Source: an uncultured Lachnospiraceae bacterium
GTDB taxonomy: Bacteria > Bacillota > Clostridia > Lachnospirales > Lachnospiraceae
Reading direction: 5' to 3'
Assembly: GCA_902778245.1 (NCBI GenBank)
Contig: CACYXH010000007.1
Coordinates: forward strand, 1-46,254
Length of the DNA stretch: 46,254 nt
Below, piece by piece: positions 43,837 to 46,254 of this stretch (position 1 is the first letter of the stretch; each line of letters begins with the position of its first letter). The position numbers and the translations under genes are program-made. The notes beneath the pieces are model-generated. The model was given only the letters and a program-made list of their open reading frames with translations. It ran no database searches and was not told where the DNA came from.

Positions 43837-44715
43837 ATGATGTCAAGGTCAAAAGACAAAATTACAGAGGGAGATGTAATCATGAAAAATGATTTATTAT
43901 ATAATAGGAAGAAACACGATATCAAATACATTGAAGAATTGTCGCTGAACGCCTGGCCGTCGCACATGATCGAGCTGTATGACGGATGGCTGATCCGGTT
44001 TTCTCACAATTATACCTACCGGACAAACAGTGTTGAGCAGGTGGGCGTTTCCACGATCCCTGTTGAGGAAAAGATTACCTACTGCGAGGAAATCTATCGA
44101 ACTTTTCATACTCCGACAAATTTTAAGATCAATCCGTTGCTGGATCCTGATTTCGATCAGCTCCTTGCGGAAAAAGGATATGAAATCCGGCATACCACAG
44201 AGGTAATGACCGCAGACATGTCACAGTTAAATCTGTACCCGCTTTTATCAGAAGAATATGAATTCGAAAACCGTCTGGGGCTTCCGTCCTTCGCGCATTA
44301 TCCGGAGGATCTGACCGTACTGCTCTCCCCCGTGATTACAGACGAATGGATCCAGGGTGTATTTCATTTGAACGGAACCTGCGAACCAACGCTTCGTAGG
44401 ATTGTTCCTTCTATGTTCAAAGCGATACCAAAAGAGACCATTGTAGCTTCCATCGAAATAGAAGGCAGAATGGTAGCCTCCGGGCTGGGAATTCGGGACC
44501 GGGATTATGTGGGGCTCTATGCGATTTATGTAGCGCCAAGCTGCCGCAGGAGGCATTACGCCCGAGCCATCTGCAGTACCATTCTGCGGGAAGCCAGGCG
44601 GCGCGGCGCAAAGAAAGCCTATCTCCAGGTGGTGAAAGGGAATTCTTCTGCAAAAAACCTCTATACTTCCCTTGGCTTTGAAGATTTTTATACTTACTGG
44701 TTCCGCAGCAGATGA
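43837..44715 (+). CDS. GNAT-family N-acetyltransferase, two-domain type
   Basis: A 292-residue protein from ATG 43837, which has GGGAGGG 9 bases upstream; ATG 43882 with GGGAG 8 bases upstream is an equally possible start (277 residues). The N-terminal half (IEELSLNAWPSHMIELYDGW and RFSHNYTYRTNSV) is the degenerate GNAT-like domain seen in many two-domain acetyltransferases. The C-terminal half is catalytic: LYAIYVAPSCRRRHYARAIC is the acetyl-CoA loop region and YLQVVKGNSSAKNLYTSLGF the last motif. The substrate is unknown. It is divergent from the S10 operon and stands alone. Confidence 0.85.
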   Translation: MMSRSKDKITEGDVIMKNDLLYNRKKHDIKYIEELSLNAWPSHMIELYDGWLIRFSHNYTYRTNSVEQVGVSTIPVEEKITYCEEIYRTFHTPTNFKINPLLDPDFDQLLAEKGYEIRHTTEVMTADMSQLNLYPLLSEEYEFENRLGLPSFAHYPEDLTVLLSPVITDEWIQGVFHLNGTCEPTLRRIVPSMFKAIPKETIVASIEIEGRMVASGLGIRDRDYVGLYAIYVAPSCRRRHYARAICSTILREARRRGAKKAYLQVVKGNSSAKNLYTSLGFEDFYTYWFRSR

Positions 44716-44721
44716 TCCTGT

Positions 44722-45290
44722 TTACTCCACACTGTCCGCGATGGGCGCTCCGCAGAAATTACATTTTCCTCTGCTTCCAGCGCGAATCCGGGTCACCGCT
44801 CCGCAATTCCTGCAAGTGACCGAGGCAAACCCCACACCGCTCTCTCCTTCCATGGCATCTTTGATAATGACGCAGGGTTCTCCTCCCCGCTGCAGAGTGC
44901 AGCCCCGGAAATATCCCTTACGAAAAAGTTCTCAAGTTCCGCAAATACTTTTTTGCCGTTCTTTCCCGTCTGCGTGGCCAATTCTTCCAGAGTCACAACA
45001 CCGTCACGGTCGCTGGCAAAGATCGTCTCGTACCGTCTGGCCGTATCGGTCAGCCGTCCTTTTCGAATTCCAAGCAGCAGCGGAATAGCCAACAGAAACA
45101 TGAGGGATATATATACCGGCGCCCCCTCCTTTAATTTCTCATCTTTCATCGTGAATGACATTACTACTGCAATGGCAAACAGGCCAGTGTTAACTCCTCC
45201 CACCAGCATCATTAATTTCGAATAGATACCTTGCGCGATCACTGTACCGTTTGATAAATATCTATTTTTCATATCATTTTTCTTTGACAT
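44722..45290 (-). pseudogene. Zinc-ribbon membrane protein broken by a frameshift
   Basis: The first frame starts at ATG 45290 (GGGAG upstream) and encodes two membrane segments (LMMLVGGVNTGLFAIAVVMS and ISLMFLLAIPLLLGI) followed by a helical region ending AELENFF. It then continues into meaningless sequence. One frame away, directly from the run of five T at 44923-44927 (minus strand), begins RKGYFRGCTLQRGGEPCVII, then a zinc ribbon with TCRNCG and KCNFCG, and a TAA at 44722. One missing T in that run would explain both halves. It may be a true mutation, a sequencing error or, less likely, a -1 programmed shift. Confidence 0.75.
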
Positions 45291-45409
45291 AGCATTCTCC
45301 CTTATGATCAGCATTTCAATTTCATTCTTTTGTATCATTCACTTTTCTCTACAATGGCGCTCTTATTCCTATTATTACACATTCTTTCTACCCTGTCCAC
45401 CACCTATGC

Positions 45410-45438
45410 AGGGGAAACGCTTTCCTTCGTGTTCCCCT
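45410..45438. terminator. Hairpin in the divergent spacer
   Basis: AGGGGAA (45410-45416) pairs with TTCCCCT (45432-45438), with ACG/CGT inside and one bulge. No clear T-run follows on either strand. The rest of the 251-bp spacer (45291-45541) is AT-rich; I see no convincing promoter. Confidence 0.35.
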
Positions 45439-45541
45439 ATATTGGGCTGGAAATTATTTTATCTGTGTGTTAGACTTAGGTCAGATAATACTGTTCCTAT
45501 AAGGGGCAGATTACAGAACACCCGAAAGGACATTACCATCT

Positions 45542-46254
45542 ATGTGGATTGCAGATAATTGGAAAGACTATGAAGTCATTGATACTTCCAGAGGAGAAAA
45601 ACTGGAACGCTGGGGAGACTATCTCCTGGTGCGTCCGGATCCCCAGGTCATCTGGAACACGCCAAGGACCAACAAAGGCTGGAAAAAGAGAAACGGCCAC
45701 TATCATCGCAGCCAAAAGGGCGGCGGCGAGTGGGAGTTTTTTGATCTGCCTCAGCAGTGGAACATCCAGTATAAAGAATTAACTTTTAATCTGAAGCCCT
45801 TCAGTTTCAAACACACCGGACTGTTCCCTGAACAGGCCGCGAACTGGGATTGGTTTTCTGAAAAAATAAGAAATGCAGGCCGACCGGTGAAAGTTCTGAA
45901 TCTGTTTGCCTACACCGGAGGAGCTACTCTTGCTGCCGCTGCCGCCGGGGCCGCCGTCACCCATGTGGATGCTTCCAAAGGCATGGTGGGATGGGCCAAA
46001 GAAAATGCCATTTCCTCCGGGTTGAAAGACGCACCCATCCGCTGGCTGGTAGATGACTGTACCAAGTTTGTGGAACGAGAGATCCGCCGCGGCAATCACT
46101 ATGACGGTATCATCATGGATCCCCCCTCCTACGGGCGCGGTCCTAAAGGGGAAATCTGGAAAATCGAGGATTCCATCCATCCATTTATCCAGCTTGCTGC
46201 TCAGCTGCTCTCAGATGATCCGCTGTTCTTCCTGGTCAACTCCTATACTACCGG
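45542..46254 (+). CDS. Class I SAM-dependent methyltransferase, RlmI-like (5' part)
   Basis: The frame from ATG 45542 runs to the window edge for 237 codons without a stop. The methyltransferase domain shows the SAM-binding motif VLNLFAYTGGATLAAAAAGA (about residues 123-142), the acidic residue in THVDASKGM, and the catalytic motif DPPSYGRG. The region before it (MWIADNWKDYEVIDTSRGEK, FKHTGLFPEQAANWDW) fits the RlmI/RlmK group that methylates 23S rRNA cytosines or guanines, but the exact target is not shown. AAAGGA lies 11 bases before the ATG. Confidence 0.85.
   Translation, partial: MWIADNWKDYEVIDTSRGEKLERWGDYLLVRPDPQVIWNTPRTNKGWKKRNGHYHRSQKGGGEWEFFDLPQQWNIQYKELTFNLKPFSFKHTGLFPEQAANWDWFSEKIRNAGRPVKVLNLFAYTGGATLAAAAAGAAVTHVDASKGMVGWAKENAISSGLKDAPIRWLVDDCTKFVEREIRRGNHYDGIIMDPPSYGRGPKGEIWKIEDSIHPFIQLAAQLLSDDPLFFLVNSYTT

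Overview
The window looks like chromosome of a low-to-mid GC Gram-positive anaerobe of the class Clostridia, most likely a Lachnospiraceae relative (Blautia/Dorea/Roseburia type). This rests on the gene set (pyruvate phosphate dikinase, HemZ, an apt-relA-aspS cluster, an ECF transporter core, a long S10-spc-alpha ribosomal cluster), strong AGGAGG ribosome binding sites, frequent TTG/GTG starts, and sigma-A promoters with 17-base spacers. The genus is inference from gene content; no database was searched.

Layout. 1-849 is the 3' part of a secreted-type protein with two copies of one domain. 952-8426 (minus) is a housekeeping cluster transcribed as apt, relA, a glyoxalase-II-like hydrolase, hemZ, an HD-GYP protein and aspS; its upstream region holds two promoters and a strong structured element. 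8784-10117 (plus) is a coupled pair: an HTH protein and a Hanks-type Ser/Thr kinase with a palindromic candidate operator. 10179-12482 (minus) holds tRNA-Arg(ACG), a small lipoprotein, an HPr-like protein without its catalytic histidine, and an SPFH membrane protein paired with a ribbon-helix-helix protein. ppdK follows at 12593-15217.

15520-24739 (minus) has two units. The first is a carbohydrate operon (binding protein, two permeases, 4-alpha-glucanotransferase) behind three candidate operator boxes. The second starts with a LacI-type regulator whose gene runs almost without gap into ecfA1-ecfA2-ecfT-truA. In most Firmicutes those ECF genes sit directly after rplQ; here about 7.7 kb separates them. 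A cyclophilin (plus) and a GNAT protein (minus) lie between.

26638-43490 (minus) is the ribosomal protein cluster from rpsJ to rplQ with secY, adk, map, a KOW protein, infA and rpoA. Gene order is canonical, but several normally short spacers are enlarged and full of inverted repeats: rpsJ leader, rplW-rplB (two 105-bp direct repeats), rpsS-rplV, rpsN-rpsH and rpmJ-rpsM. A terminator after infA and a good promoter before rpmJ split the cluster, so the alpha operon (rpmJ, rpsM, rpsK, rpsD, rpoA, rplQ) can be expressed separately. 43837-46254 carries a GNAT protein, a zinc-ribbon membrane protein broken by a frameshift, and the 5' part of an RNA-methyltransferase-like gene cut by the window end.

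No CRISPR array, insertion sequence, prophage or clear defence system was seen. The best candidates for undescribed biology are the structured non-coding elements: the ribosomal spacers, the apt leader and the S10 leader.
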